A stretch of DNA of 64,000 nucleotides from Symbiodinium natans (lineage: Eukaryota > Sar > Dinophyceae > Suessiales > Symbiodiniaceae): positions 124,001-188,000 of the forward strand of contig CAJNDS010002574.1 of assembly GCA_905221605.1 (NCBI GenBank), given 5' to 3'. Below are positions 12,476 through 24,800 of the stretch, piece by piece. How positions within the stretch are numbered: the stretch's first letter is position 1; the number at the start of each line of letters is the position of its first letter. Both the position numbers and the translations under genes were made by a program. The notes beneath the pieces were generated by a model. The model was given only the letters and a program-made list of their open reading frames with translations. It did not search any database and was not told where the DNA came from.

Positions 12476-14899
12476 TTCCTCCCTCGGAAGAGCGGTTTCC
12501 GTCGAAACACAGTGACTCCTAGTCTCGTCTCGATGGTTGAAACATAGATCCCACCAGCAAAGCCACTGAAGTTCCTACGTCCCCCTGTCATTGGCAAGGC
12601 GCCAAATGGAAATCCACAAAGAGGCAGAGTCTGCAATGGGTCCTCACTTGAAGGTTGCGCTTCCTTTGGTTCGGCTAAGTAGCTGCTTGGAATCGGTTTG
12701 GGCCTTTTAGCTAGCGGGCCTGAAATCATGTGGTTCATGTGGTTCATGTGAGCGCACTAACCTCAGCACTAACATCAGCCCGTGCGAAACCTTGAAACCA
12801 TACCTGACCTGGCCCTGACCATTTATCTTGGATCTCAGGTTCTCTCACGCTCACCTGTAAGCCCATGTCAATCCAAAGCCTTCAAAGGACGCAGGCCAGG
12901 ACTCGCGGCAGCGATCTGGCGTGATGGGGTTGCAACAGGCTTCATACTCCTCTGAATTCTGCGCATAGTAATTTCTTCAGAGCCTTCAGGGCGCTGCCTC
13001 GAGCCTTTTCAGGGTTCAGATGGGCTCAGATGGTTCGGGGGATGCTTCATGATCTGACGCAAAGCCGAAGCACCAACAAAAAGCAAAGGCTTTAGGCCGA
13101 AGCCACGAGAACATCATATGTAAAAGCCAGAAAAGAAACCCGGAGGGAGAAGCCCTTTAAGCGGTGCCCAGCTCCTCCTGGAGCACGTGCTGCCAATGCG
13201 CCTGGGGGCACAAATACTTCCAACGACGCCACGTGGCCTCTGACGCCTGGATGACTGAATGCTGCGCAGAACGACTGACCTGCGTTCAACCTACGCACAG
13301 ATTGACTTCGCTCTTTGCACGCCCGTTGAAGATGCCGCACCAAATCGGCCCCAATCGTTCCTACGGCATAAGACGCACGGCCTTAGTTCTGACCCCACCA
13401 GGTTCCTGAAACGCGGGCTGCCCTTCTTAGAACTTCTTAGAACTTTCGTTAAATTTCAAGCCTTAATCATTCCTCAGGGCTGGCAAACACGAACAATTTC
13501 AGGCATTCGAAACCACACGAAGCAAAAGAAGCGTGCGGTCTTTTGGGGGTTTCGCCTGGTAGCGCTGCCAAACAAGGTCAGGCATGCAGTCGGAGGCATT
13601 GGACTGATTGGACCACCTGGCACGACTCAGATTTCGAAAGGACCCTGGCAACACCCGCTTTCCGACTTTTGTCTGATTCCACCGGTCCTTATGCAGGTTC
13701 ACAGAACAGTGGGTCACCCGACATCTCCTGGCTTTGCTTCGAGGACTTCATGCTGAGTAACAGAGCCTATCAGCACGGCCTGTCTCCCTACGTACTTCAC
13801 TTGTGGGGCTTTCCACAGTCAACTTCGAGGCGCAACTCTGTCAAGCATCGCCTGTGCTCCGCACACAAAACGAAAGGATCCCGTTGCGAAAGGTACCTGG
13901 GGATGCTGACGATCTTACAGGTGCAGTGCAGTGCAAGCAGTCTTCGAATTCGTGCGCAAAACTTGTGCCCACAACAAAAACAGAACAACAGCTGAGAGCA
14001 TGTACTCGTTCAATAATCGACTGACAAGTTCAGTACACATGGCTGTTCTCAGACCTCACTAGGCCAGGTGGCCGGTATGAGGCTCCAAGTTGCTTCCAGA
14101 AGCGCGCAGCACCCCCAGCATCGCCTTTTTCCCAGAAACAAAGGAAACATCTGTTGGACTATTCAAAAGAACCTGAGCTGCAGGGGAATGGGCTTAGAAG
14201 TTGGGGCAACGAAGGCCACAAAGCCCGCAAATGACGTGAGAGTGTTCTGAAGTGCCAAACTTCCGCTTCAGCCCACGGTAAAGAATCGGCAAACATACTT
14301 GTGGCATCCCCACACAGGGAGGCCGGTGCATCCATGTGTCAAGTCAGCAAATGACTGAGGATGCAACAAGCGGCCCTCTGACCCCCTCAACAAGATGCTT
14401 CTTGATACAAGGTAACAAACGCCAAGAATTCTTTGATTCAAGCCAAGCCAGAGCGCTGAAATCTCCAGCGGGAAAGCGTTCCTTCAAAGCGTAGACGGAG
14501 GGCCTGAACGCCAGCCCCAACAGGTTTGCGAATCCAACGCGTCTAGGCGACCAACGAAAGTCACGTAATCGACTTCTGAAGCCATTTTCAGTTCAAGCTA
14601 CATTGCGCACAGTGCCTACTAGTGCCAAGTTGCCTGTCAACAACATCTGACAGCAACCACATCATGCCAGATCACCATCTGAAAGTCCATCGCCATAAGC
14701 CAATCTTTTGCTGTGACACCACTTGTTTTGATGCATCCATGTGCAAAAGTCCTCTCAAAAAGACGACGACCATCGTGTGGCGTGCCGTGCTGTACCAGCT
14801 CATGCCTTTTTGAAGATTGCTTCACTTACGGATGTTATGACTTATGAAGCATCGTCAGCGAGTTCAAGCACAAGGCGGCGGAATGCAACGAGCAGTGAC

Positions 14900-15065
14900 A
14901 TCACGTTTCCTGTGCATTTCGTCAATGCGCTGGGCCGCCTTCGTGTTGCTTCAAGTAATTACGCTTGGCAGTCCCTGGGACATCTTACAGTCAGAGGGTC
15001 TCAGTATTGACGATCTGACCGCGGATCTTGCGGAAAGAGTCCAAAAAGACCCAGAAAACCAATAG
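14900..15065 (+). CDS. Candidate terminal exon, unknown product
   Basis: The plus-strand frame has a short hydrophobic stretch (WAAFVLLQVITLG) and a tail (SIDDLTADLAERVQKDPENQ) ending at a stop near 15065. It is peptide-like, but no homology is recognised. Confidence 0.2.
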
Positions 15066-15530
15066 GTTGTGTAAATCCACATACAACTAGGACTCTTGGC
15101 CCGCGCAGCCGCTCAAGTGCTCTGCTGAACTCTGTTTTGTCGAGCTGAAGCTATGGAAAACACCGTGCAAAAAGAAGGCTGGTTGTCCTCTGGCTTTGAA
15201 CCGTAAGGAGCAGCACAGAACACGACAGGTTGTCCCTCTGTACATTCAAGCACCGGCATCTAACTGCACAGGTGCCCGTGACATCCTGCATGATTTACTT
15301 GAGCAAGTAGCAGCCATCAAGGACCTCGAATATAGAAAAAAGGCAGAGGCTGGACCTTGACGTCTAGTGTTGCAGCACTGCGTGCGTGCTCCAAAATTCA
15401 GCCTGCAGGTCGCAGCGTTACGCTGCCATCGGAACTTTTCGGTATCACGTCCAGTCTAAATCAGACACGTTGTACTATCCTTCCGAGTTGATCTACCTAT
15501 ACCCTCTCAGTCTCAAAGCCAGCACGATGT

Positions 15531-15680
15531 CTATGCATGTATGTATGAATGTATGTATACGTATACGTCTTTTTCATGTATGTATGTATACAAATTTGTA
15601 CATGCATACAGACATGCACACGTACCTGCATACATAACATGCATATTTGCTTACATACGTATGTAAATACAAACACGCAT
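15531..15680. repeat. ATGT/TATG-type microsatellite
   Basis: Interrupted tetranucleotide repeats (TATGTATG, ATACATGC) produce cysteine- and tyrosine-rich pseudo-frames on both strands. It lies just downstream of the receptor-like gene. Confidence 0.8.
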
Positions 15681-15819
15681 TCATGTAGTTTGCGACAATG
15701 CAGACGAAAATCCAGTTGCAACTATCCTGGTGCACTTATTTATTGCTGGGAGACGCCAGAACGCGTGCTCCACCATGAAGTCAAACAGCCTTGCACGAAG
15801 TACGATCATCACGGAGACT

Positions 15820-18800
15820 TCAGCACTGCAACAGATCTTCCCCAACTACCACATCGGCCTCTGGTCCAGTTTGAGCCTTCGATGCAAGTTGCCGGCTTTC
15901 TTTGCTTCTCTTTCGGAACTGGAGCTCCATCACTACGTGGCCAATCCCCGCCATGATGGTGAGCACTGTTCCAACAATGAGAACAATGGATGAAGCCTGG
16001 CTGAAAAGAACTGGGTCCAGACCTACGACGTCGAGGCTGACGTTCTCGGCTGTGAAGAGTAGCAGGGCCAAGAGAAGCGAGAGCAGCAGAATCCACTGGG
16101 ACAGCTCTGCGGAGACTGCCGCGCCCGGATTTGAGTAAGGCTGGAAGTAGAACAACACCTTCAAGCTGATCAGACAGAAACAGATGCCAACCACAATCTG
16201 TAGCCAGGATCCTGGGGCACAGAAGACCAGAACGGCAGTCAGGAAGACCTTGCGGAAGCATTCAAAGACCTCGTAGTACATGGCGTGGGGCCTGTAGTCC
16301 TCAAAGATGAACTTGAGGTGTTCAACCTCTGGGTCGTCGTCCCGCTTCACGATCCGAGCCCAAAGAACTTCCTCTTGCGAAAAAAGCCCTGTAGGTCCCT
16401 CTAGGTCGCCTGTCTTTCCAAGCTTGGATAGGAGCCGACTGGGGGACAAACTTCCTGCCAAGCCTTCAAGGTTTTACGATTGATCAAGGTTCAGGGTTCA
16501 GGGCTTAATCTACGGGTCCCTTATGCCTGTACAATCATACTGTACTACTATACCCTCTAACCCAAGTTTAACATTCAAAGGGTTCTATACGGGGATTTCA
16601 AGCTTGCAGCCTTTCTTCTCAGCTTCGAGGACTTTCTGCGCTTGCGAAACCTCCTCCGGGCTGACAGCGGGGCAGATCGCGCTCCGGTGCCTCCAGACAC
16701 TCGCTGCAATCCAGGCCGGAATTCCTACAGGATAGACCAGCACCATGAAGAGAGCGAAGGCGTGGTAGTGACCGTAAGTTTCGGCATCACAGTCTAGACT
16801 CAAATCCACGGCCAAGAATCTGCCTGGAAAGACACACAATCCAGACTGTTGGCGAACTAGACAAGAGAAAAAACATTCCAAACAGCCATCCAAGATCATA
16901 AACGCTAGAACTTCGCAGAACCCATGGAACCCGACATCATCGATAGCCTAGATGGCGAGAAGCCCTAAACAGCCCTGGACCCTTGGGCTCTAGACCCTAA
17001 ACCTGAACCCTTCACCCCTGGACCTTGAACCCTGCCCAAGCACCTGTCTGGCCGCTACCCAAGTCGAAGCTTTCACAACGGAACGTGGCGAAAATGGTGT
17101 TGACCTTCTGCCAAGTTGAGGTTGAGGATTAGATTATTTAAATTATTTAAATTTTCCAGCCCGGAAAATAATTTAAATAATTTAAATCCGGAATTAAATT
17201 ATTTACGTTATTTAAATTCTCGGGCCTCGAAAATAATTTAAATAATTTAATTCCGGAATTAAATTATTTGCACTATTTTCCGCGCCCGAGAATTTAAATA
17301 CTTTAAATAGTTTTAATTGATTCCCGATTTCTCCGAGCCCAGACCATTTAAATAATTTAAATCATTTAAACAATTTAAAGAATCTAAATCCTGATTGACA
17401 TTATTTAAACTATTTTCGAGGCCCGAGAATTTGAATTTTTTAAAATTGGGATTTCAATTATTTAAACTATTTTCGAGGCCCGAGAATTTAAATGGGTGGA
17501 GTTTTTTTTTGGTCTTTTTTTTTTGGGGGGGGGGTTTTTTTTTTCTTGGTCCTACTTTCCTTACATTTTGGACGGATTTTCTGTCATTAGGTTTTCGTTG
17601 GTTTTTCATAGGGAAAAACCTATCTTTTTACATTTTGGACGGATTTCCTGTAATTTCCCTTAGGTTTTCCTTGGTTTTTCCTAGGGGGAAAACCCTATTT
17701 TGCTTACATTTTGGACAGATATCCTGTCATTTCCTTCGTTTCTTGGGCTTTGAAGCACGCTTGGTACGGCTTAAAAGAAGCGGGGGGGGGTTGGGGGGCG
17801 CAGGCCCCCCACTTGCAAACACCTCGTGGGCTTTGAAGCACGCTCTGCACGGCTTAAAAAAAGCGGGGGGGTTGGGGGGGGCGCAGCCCCCCCCCATTTG
17901 CAAACACAATGCTCACACGATGTTTTTCAACTAGTTTCTTGGGCTTTGAAGCACGCTTGGTACGGCTTAAAAGAAGCGGGGGGGGTTGGGGGGGGCGCAG
18001 CCCCCCCCCCCATTTGCAAACACCCTGCTCACATGATGGGTGTCAACAAATTTCTTGGGCTTTGAAGCACGCTCTGCACGGCTTAAAAAAAGCGGGAGGG
18101 TTGGGGGGGGCGCAGCCCCCCCCATTTGCAAACACAATGCACACACGATGTTTTTCAACTAGTTTCTTGGGCTTTGAAGCACGCTTTGTACGGCTTAAAA
18201 GAAGGGGGGGGGTTGGGGGGGGGCGCAGCCCCCCCCCCCGTTATGGGTGTCAACAAGTTTTCTTGGGCTTTGAAGCGCGCTCTGCACGGCTTTAAAAAAA
18301 AACAAGGAAAGCGGGGGGGTTGGGGGGGGCGCAGCCCCCCCCCCATTTGCAAACACAATGCTCACACGATGCTTTTCAATTAGTTTCTCGGGCTTTGAAG
18401 CACGCTTGGTACGGCTTAAAAGAAGCGGGGGGGGGGGTTGGGGGGGCTGTGCCCCCCATCTGCAAACACCCTGCTCACATGATGGGTTTCAACTAGTTTC
18501 TTGGGCTTCGGCTGAAAAAAAGCGGGGGGGTTGGGGGGGGAGCAGCCCCCCCCATTTGCAAACACAATGCTCACACGATGTTTTTCAACTAGTTTCTTGG
18601 GCTTTGAACGGCTTAAAAGAAGCGGGGGGGGGTTGGGGGGTCTGCGCCCCCCATTTGCAAACACCCTGCTCACATGATGGGTGTCAACAAGTTTCTTGGG
18701 CTTTGAAGCGCGCTCTGCACGGCTTTAAAAAAAAAGCGGGGGGGTTGGGGGGGGCGCAGCCCCCCCAAATTCGCAAACACAATGCTCACACGATGTTTTT

Positions 18801-21800
18801 CAACTAGTTTCTTGGGCTTTGAAGCACGCTTGGTACGGCTTAAAAGAAGCGGGGGGGGTTGGGGGGGGCGCAGCCCCCCCCCATTTGCAAACACCATGCT
18901 CACATGATGGGTGTCAACAAGTTTCTTGGGCTTTGAAGCACGCTCTGCACAGCTTAAAAAAAGCGGGGGGCACAGCCCCCCCCCAATTTGCAAACACAAT
19001 GCTCACACGATGTTTTTCAACTAGTTTCTTGGGCTTTGAAGCACGCTTGGTACGGCTTAAAAGAAGCGGGGGGGGTTGGGGGGGGCGCAGCCCCCCCCCC
19101 CATTTGCAAACACCCTGCTCACATGATGGGTGTCAACAAGTTTCTTGGGCGTTGAAGCACGCTCTGCACGGCTTTAAAAAAAAGAGCGGGGGGTTGGGGG
19201 GGGCGCAGCCCCCCCCATTTGCAAACACAATGCTCACACGATGTTTTTCAACTAGTTTCTTGGGCTTCGAAGCACGTTTCCTTTCTTCCTTCCTTGCTTC
19301 CTTCCTTTCTTCCTTTCTTCCTTCCTTGTTTCCTTCCTTTCTTCCTTCCCTCCTTTCTTCCTTCCTTCCTTCCTTCCTTCCTTCCTTGTTTTCTTCCTTT
19401 CGTTCATCCTTCCTTCCTTCCTTTCTTTCCTTCTTTCCTTCTAAAACGTACCAGAAATAACGCTTTCCTATGAAACCACAGAGAAATTTCTGTTTTTCGT
19501 ACGAAAAACCACGAAAATGCATCAAATCCTTCAAAATATATGGAGGGAATGGTGGTTTTCTTAGGAAAAACCAAGAAAATCGACCAAAAAAAATATGCCC
19601 ACAAAAAAATACTCAAAAAAATAGGCCCTCCAATTTAAATAATTTAGATCCCGATTTAAATTATTCAAATTCTCCGGCCTGTAAAAAATTTAAATAATAA
19701 ATCACGATTTAAATTCTTTAAAGAATTTAAAATATTTAAACTATTTAAAATCATTTAAAATATTTGAACTATTTAAATTTTTTAAATTCTTCAAACTATT
19801 TAAATGGTCTGGGCTCGGAGAAATCCGGGGTCTATTTAAATTATTTAAATTCTCGGGTCCGGAAAATAATATAAAAAATTTAAATCGGGATTTAAATTAT
19901 TTAAATTAGTTTCGAGGCCCGAGACTTCAAATAATGTAAAAAAAATTAATTCCTGATTTAAATTATTTAAATTATTTTCGGAGTCCGAGAATTTAAAAAA
20001 TTCAAATCCGTAATTAAATTATTTAGAGATTCTTTTCGAGGCCCGGGAATTTAAATAATTTCAATTTCATTCTTCAATAGGTTCTCCATATATAAAGAAA
20101 AACAGGTAGCAACATAGCACATAAAGGTCCTTCTCTCATATCTAAATATACATATACATATACATATATATATATATATCAAATATCATATATCATGTCA
20201 TACCATATCATATCATATATATATATATGGTATATTGTATACATACATACATATACATGTATGTATGTATTGTCCTGTCTGAAAAAAACATGATAAATGG
20301 ATAGATAGATAGACAGGTAGATAGATAGGTAGATACGTGTGGACAGGAAGCCAAACAGTACTGATTGCAACAAATACATGTCATCATGTTTGTCGTTTAC
20401 ATTGTTCAAGTCTTTTCAAGCACTTTTTCTGATCCTGTTTGACATGACGAATTGGCATGCGAATGTCTGTGTGTACATGTATGTGTTTACATGCACATGC
20501 ACGCGGCAGACACCATGTTCAGCAATCTTAACATCTTGATGTCTGGTTTGTCAAGTGTGGCCGAAGGTTCTTGCTGTCCCCTTTAACTAACTTGGCCACC
20601 ATCAGAACACAACCAGAAACCCGAAAGAGTCACATGCTGCATGCCCGTCATGCGCAAACCCCCCAAGGATTTTGACAAGGATCCGACTATTATAGTGAGC
20701 GGTCTGCACTTGTGCGCACTACGCAGTTTGAGAACGGGAAACCTGCTATGTAATCAGGCCCACCACAAACGATACACAGTAGCTGCGCAAGCTCGGGCCG
20801 CGACCGCAAAGGGAAACACAAGGTAGGTCAACAGCAGGCAGGCACCAAAGTAGGAGGACTGCAGCTTGGCCCGACCCCCAGCAACACGGCCGTGGATGAC
20901 CCAGGTGACTGCCAAGACAAGGACGAGGGCAATAGGCAGACATGTGGTCACCAGCAGTCGGTCGTAGAAGGTTGTGGCCCGAATGCAATTCAACGGGACG
21001 ATCTCCAACGAAAGGTTGAAAATGCCCACGCCATGTGCGAAGTCTCGGAAAGACTCCGGCCAGACGATGTCAGAAAAAATCCCCGGGAGCATGTTCAGTA
21101 CTTGCAAGAGAGAGACGAAGATCTTCGCCTGCAAAAGTTGGCGCTCTCTTTGGTCCGGGAGCTCAGCTGTGGTTTTTAAGGGCTGGCACCTTAAGGGTCG
21201 TCACGGGATCGAACTATTGAAGGTCACATTCAAAGTCCCTCTTACTTGCTGAAACGCCCATGTAAGCCGTAGCAGGAATCCATGTCAACCATTCTTCAAC
21301 CCATGCCGGCCTGGGTCTTTAGATCCTTTTTCTTTGCCTTCCAATTTTGCACCGTTCGGTCTGCGAGCTCGCGGATGTGCTTGCGGAAAAAGATCAAGAC
21401 GGGCACCAAACACAGGAAGGCAATGGCAAGAACTATGGCAAGAACTTGGGCAAGCCCAATTTGAGCTGCCACGTCCGGGCAAGCTTGGCACTCTGAACTG
21501 CTGAAGTCCTTGTAAAATCCTTGAGAGCAAACTTCGCAACGAGGTCCTTCATGGCCCAAATTGCAGCTATCATCGCCAAACAGCACTCCACCAAGGCAAG
21601 AAGCGTTGCTCTTGCACTCGTACACATCAGAGGTAGTATTCCCATAGCGCCAGTACCCTGGTTTCAGGATCAAGTCCTGAAACACAGGCTGCAAATGGTA
21701 TATTGCAATTTAGAGTACACGATAGTACATAATCATAGTTCATTATTACGGACGATTGTGCTTGATTTAGTCAATTATGGTCTATCTCGCGTCTCTGAGC

Positions 21801-24800
21801 ATCTATTTTTGCTTGTAGCAAGGTGATTATCTATGCGTCATACGGTTGCAGCGTGTGTTTGAGAGGCTTTGTGGGCTTTTGTTGTATCTCATAGTCTGCT
21901 TCTCCCTAAGCCCTCTTATTGGCGATGGGCACCGATGGGCACCTCAAGCTCAGAGCCCCTCTCGTCGCAAACGGCACCCTCCGGACAGGGCTGGCACCCA
22001 AGGCCATCGGCATAGTATCCTCTGGGCTTCAGGGTTGTCACGAGGCCTCTCAAGGGTGGAGGGTTTAGGGATGTTTAGGGATGTTTAGGGTTCAGGGCAG
22101 TTCAGGAGTGCTTTATGTGCGAGTCCTTTGCTGCAGCTGCAGGATGATACGTTCTCGTCAACTCTCTCGCTGTTTGCTGGACAGGGCAAGCATTCCGCTT
22201 GGTCCAAAGGCCAGGTGTCTGCGTCATCGCTCCACCACTTGTAAAAGTTGGCTGGGCATCGCAGTGCTGCGGGAACCGGATATTCAAACCCAACTTGCGC
22301 GTATTCTGTGGGTAAGAGGATAGATAATGTCGCGTTGTCGAAAAGTCTTGTTGTGGGCGACTCCATCCCATTGATCTGTCCAAGAGGGCTGAAACGGGCT
22401 GGCCCTTGAAAGGTCTCGCCAAATATTTCGCCGGACAGCATAAAGTCTCGAACTGCGACGTACACGCTTCTGTCCGCTTCAGAGTGCAGCAAGTTGCTGG
22501 GATCTTGAATTTCGCGGAATCGGTAGACGCCTTGCACTGCCTGACAGGTTTCCATTGGGATTGATCCGCCCAAACCCCAAACCCAAAAAACAACAGGGCT
22601 TGCAGCGGCAAGAACCGCCTCATTTCACACCCCGACCTGAATGAATGCAGACACGGCCGTATCCATTTCGTAGTTCTTTTCCACTGCATTTTCGGTGTCC
22701 TTCTCATCCTCGGCTTTTCTGAATTCACCAGCGGTGAGGTTCAGCACCCCGTCTTTCAGCTCGCTTGCAACATGGTACAATGCACCAGGCTGCGTGCTTG
22801 AAAGGACATGAGCGCAAAGCTCCCCCATGCCCAAGCAAAAGATGCCCTTTGTTCCCCAAACCAGGTTCACAGACCACCTTAGTTGCTGAGTGCCCTGGTT
22901 AGCCCTTTTCGACTAGGGTATAGGATTATGGATAAAGCCATGATAAAGCCATACAGGTTACCTACTGAGCTACCAAGCCACATTCCGCTTGGCACATGCT
23001 CCTGGCGCCGCGACTCTAGCTTGTGAAGGATGAGCTCGAGACCAGCTTTGCCCGATGATGTTATGATCACATCCACCTGGGGGTTGAGAGGTGCTTCGGG
23101 CGCAGTGCTTTTAATGGTGTTTAAGAATGTTTAGGATTCAATCGAGGGCCGTCCACCTTCTCGTCGATGGCCTCGTCAATTGCACGTTCCCAAACCCTCT
23201 GCTCTTCTGCGCTGCTGATGGCGCCGAGCTGATCCATTTTAAACTCCTCATAGGGGCTACGGCCAGAGTCGCTTGTCTAAAGACGCATGAAACACTTGTG
23301 AACGTTGAATGCTGAATTACATGCATTCGGAAAGATTCTGCGTCTAGCAGGGCTTGACCCGAAGCTTGTTCAGATTCCTTAGTCTCCTTATTCAAATATT
23401 GCTCGCCGCGCTTCAGTAGCAGCCCGGAATTCAATCCTCGATTAAAGACCCTGCCCCAGGTCCGAGAACTTGCGGGTGTGGAAGGGCCCTACCAAAAGGA
23501 TAATCAACATGTTTTCACAGGAAAGACGTGCCTCTGAAATTAGCTTTCCGAAAAACAAGCCTTGGAGCGATGGAAAGCCTTCACGAACGACGACGACGAG
23601 GAGGAGGACGACGAGGACGACGAGACATGACGAGACATGACGGGACATGACGAGACATGACGAGACATGACGAGACATGACAAGACATGACGAGACATGA
23701 CAAGACATGAGGAGACGTGACGAGACACGACGAGACACTACAGGACACGACAGGACACGACAGGACACGACAGGACACGACGGGACGACGTGAGGACGTG
23801 AGGACGTGACGACGTGATACGACGTGACGACGTGATACGACGTGACGACGTGATACGACGTGACGACGTGACAACGTGACGACGTGACGACGTGACGACG
23901 TGTCGACGCGACGACGTGACGACGACGTGACGAGACGACCACCACGACGACCACGGCGACAGCCCTCATGCCTCTTGTGAACATGCCGCAAACACTGCTA
24001 TTTTTGCAGCGTTTCTTGCTTCTGTCTACAACGTACAAGACACCGCCACAAATCTTTGCAAACGCAAACAACCAAAAAGCTTGTTGAACCATCAACGAAA
24101 TGCAACCCTGACTGTTGTGCGCATTGATTTCATCGTAAAGACCATGGTTTTCAGCTACAATCTCACAAAAAGTACACTGTCACGAGCGTGCCCCCGCGCG
24201 TACATAGGACTCGGTTTGGAATCATGGCAAATCCTTCCCACTCTCACGAGAACGTGACGTCACTCATGCACTACGCATCTACTACTACCGCCGCCACCAC
24301 CACCACCACAACGACGACTGCTCACTGCCACTCACTACTACTTGGGGTTGGTCTGGAGCCCCCGAGTCATGCTTAAACTCTTCTTGATGTGAACGAAATG
24401 GTCTTCATAAGAGGTCGCGAAAGGGCTACTTCGTACTAAACGCACCCCGTCTCCCGTTCCACCTAGAAGAAAAGGCAGGCAGAATGCACAGGGGCGCCTT
24501 GACTGTGATCTCATTGTCTTGCAACAGCTGCACGGCTCCCTCACCGACTCCACTGAAAAAGAGGTTCTCACCCTGGGTCCGAAGCTGCAGCGACAGTCAC
24601 TGAGAGTTTTCAGGTTTCGAGTTCAGGATTTCAGGTTGAGAGTTTAGGGTTTTTAGGCTTGGGGTTCAGGGCTTAAGGTTTAGGATAGGTTTAGGTAAAA
24701 CCAACCAAGCGTCAGCGAAGTAAATCACAGCTGCCGTCTTCGCGCCGCGCAAGGCAAACTGTCGAATGGCGCCCGCGGCATAATTTCGGGAATCGACGTG

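Larger units (their letters stand above)
7515..15500. other. Long stretch without a firmly supported gene
   Basis: This 8 kb is mostly intron-like or intergenic. Candidate exons listed separately are at 8640-8870 (-), 11140-11345 (-), 12295-12475 (+) and 14900-15065 (+). A peptide-like minus-strand frame is also visible around 13155-13262. A degenerate telomere-type block lies at 9966-10065. No RNA gene, LTR or protein family was recognised, and the many open frames on both strands overlap one another without a clear winner. Confidence 0.45.
17110..20060. mobile_element. Fold-back element with AT-rich inverted arms around a satellite
   Basis: The arms (about 17110-17500 and 19625-20060) are made of TTTAAATTATTT runs separated by short motifs such as CGAGGCCCGAGAATT. 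They are inverted copies: the stretch at 17326-17353 (GATTTCTCCGAGCCCAGACC, then ATTTAAAT) recurs in reverse complement at 19798-19825. The similarity continues inward: GGTTTTTCCTAGG near 17675 pairs with TTAGGAAAAACC near 19560. No transposase frame and no clear flanking target duplication were seen. It could be a fold-back or MITE-like transposon, or a palindromic chromosomal structure. It lies wholly inside one intron of the receptor-like gene. Confidence 0.6.

Noticed and set aside
17395-19460. Plus-strand frames of 128-213 codons across the satellite
   Set aside because: They are produced by the repeat unit (recurring FEAR, GGAQPPP strings), shift frame with each length change of the G and C runs, and end in the CTTCC tract.
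19133-19534. Lysine/glutamate/glycine-rich minus-strand frame
   Set aside because: It is the complement of the CTTCC/CTTTC microsatellite.
23442-24095. Minus-strand frames rich in SCLVMSRHVSS
   Set aside because: Translation of the 10-bp and 18-bp minisatellite; composition and period match the repeat exactly.
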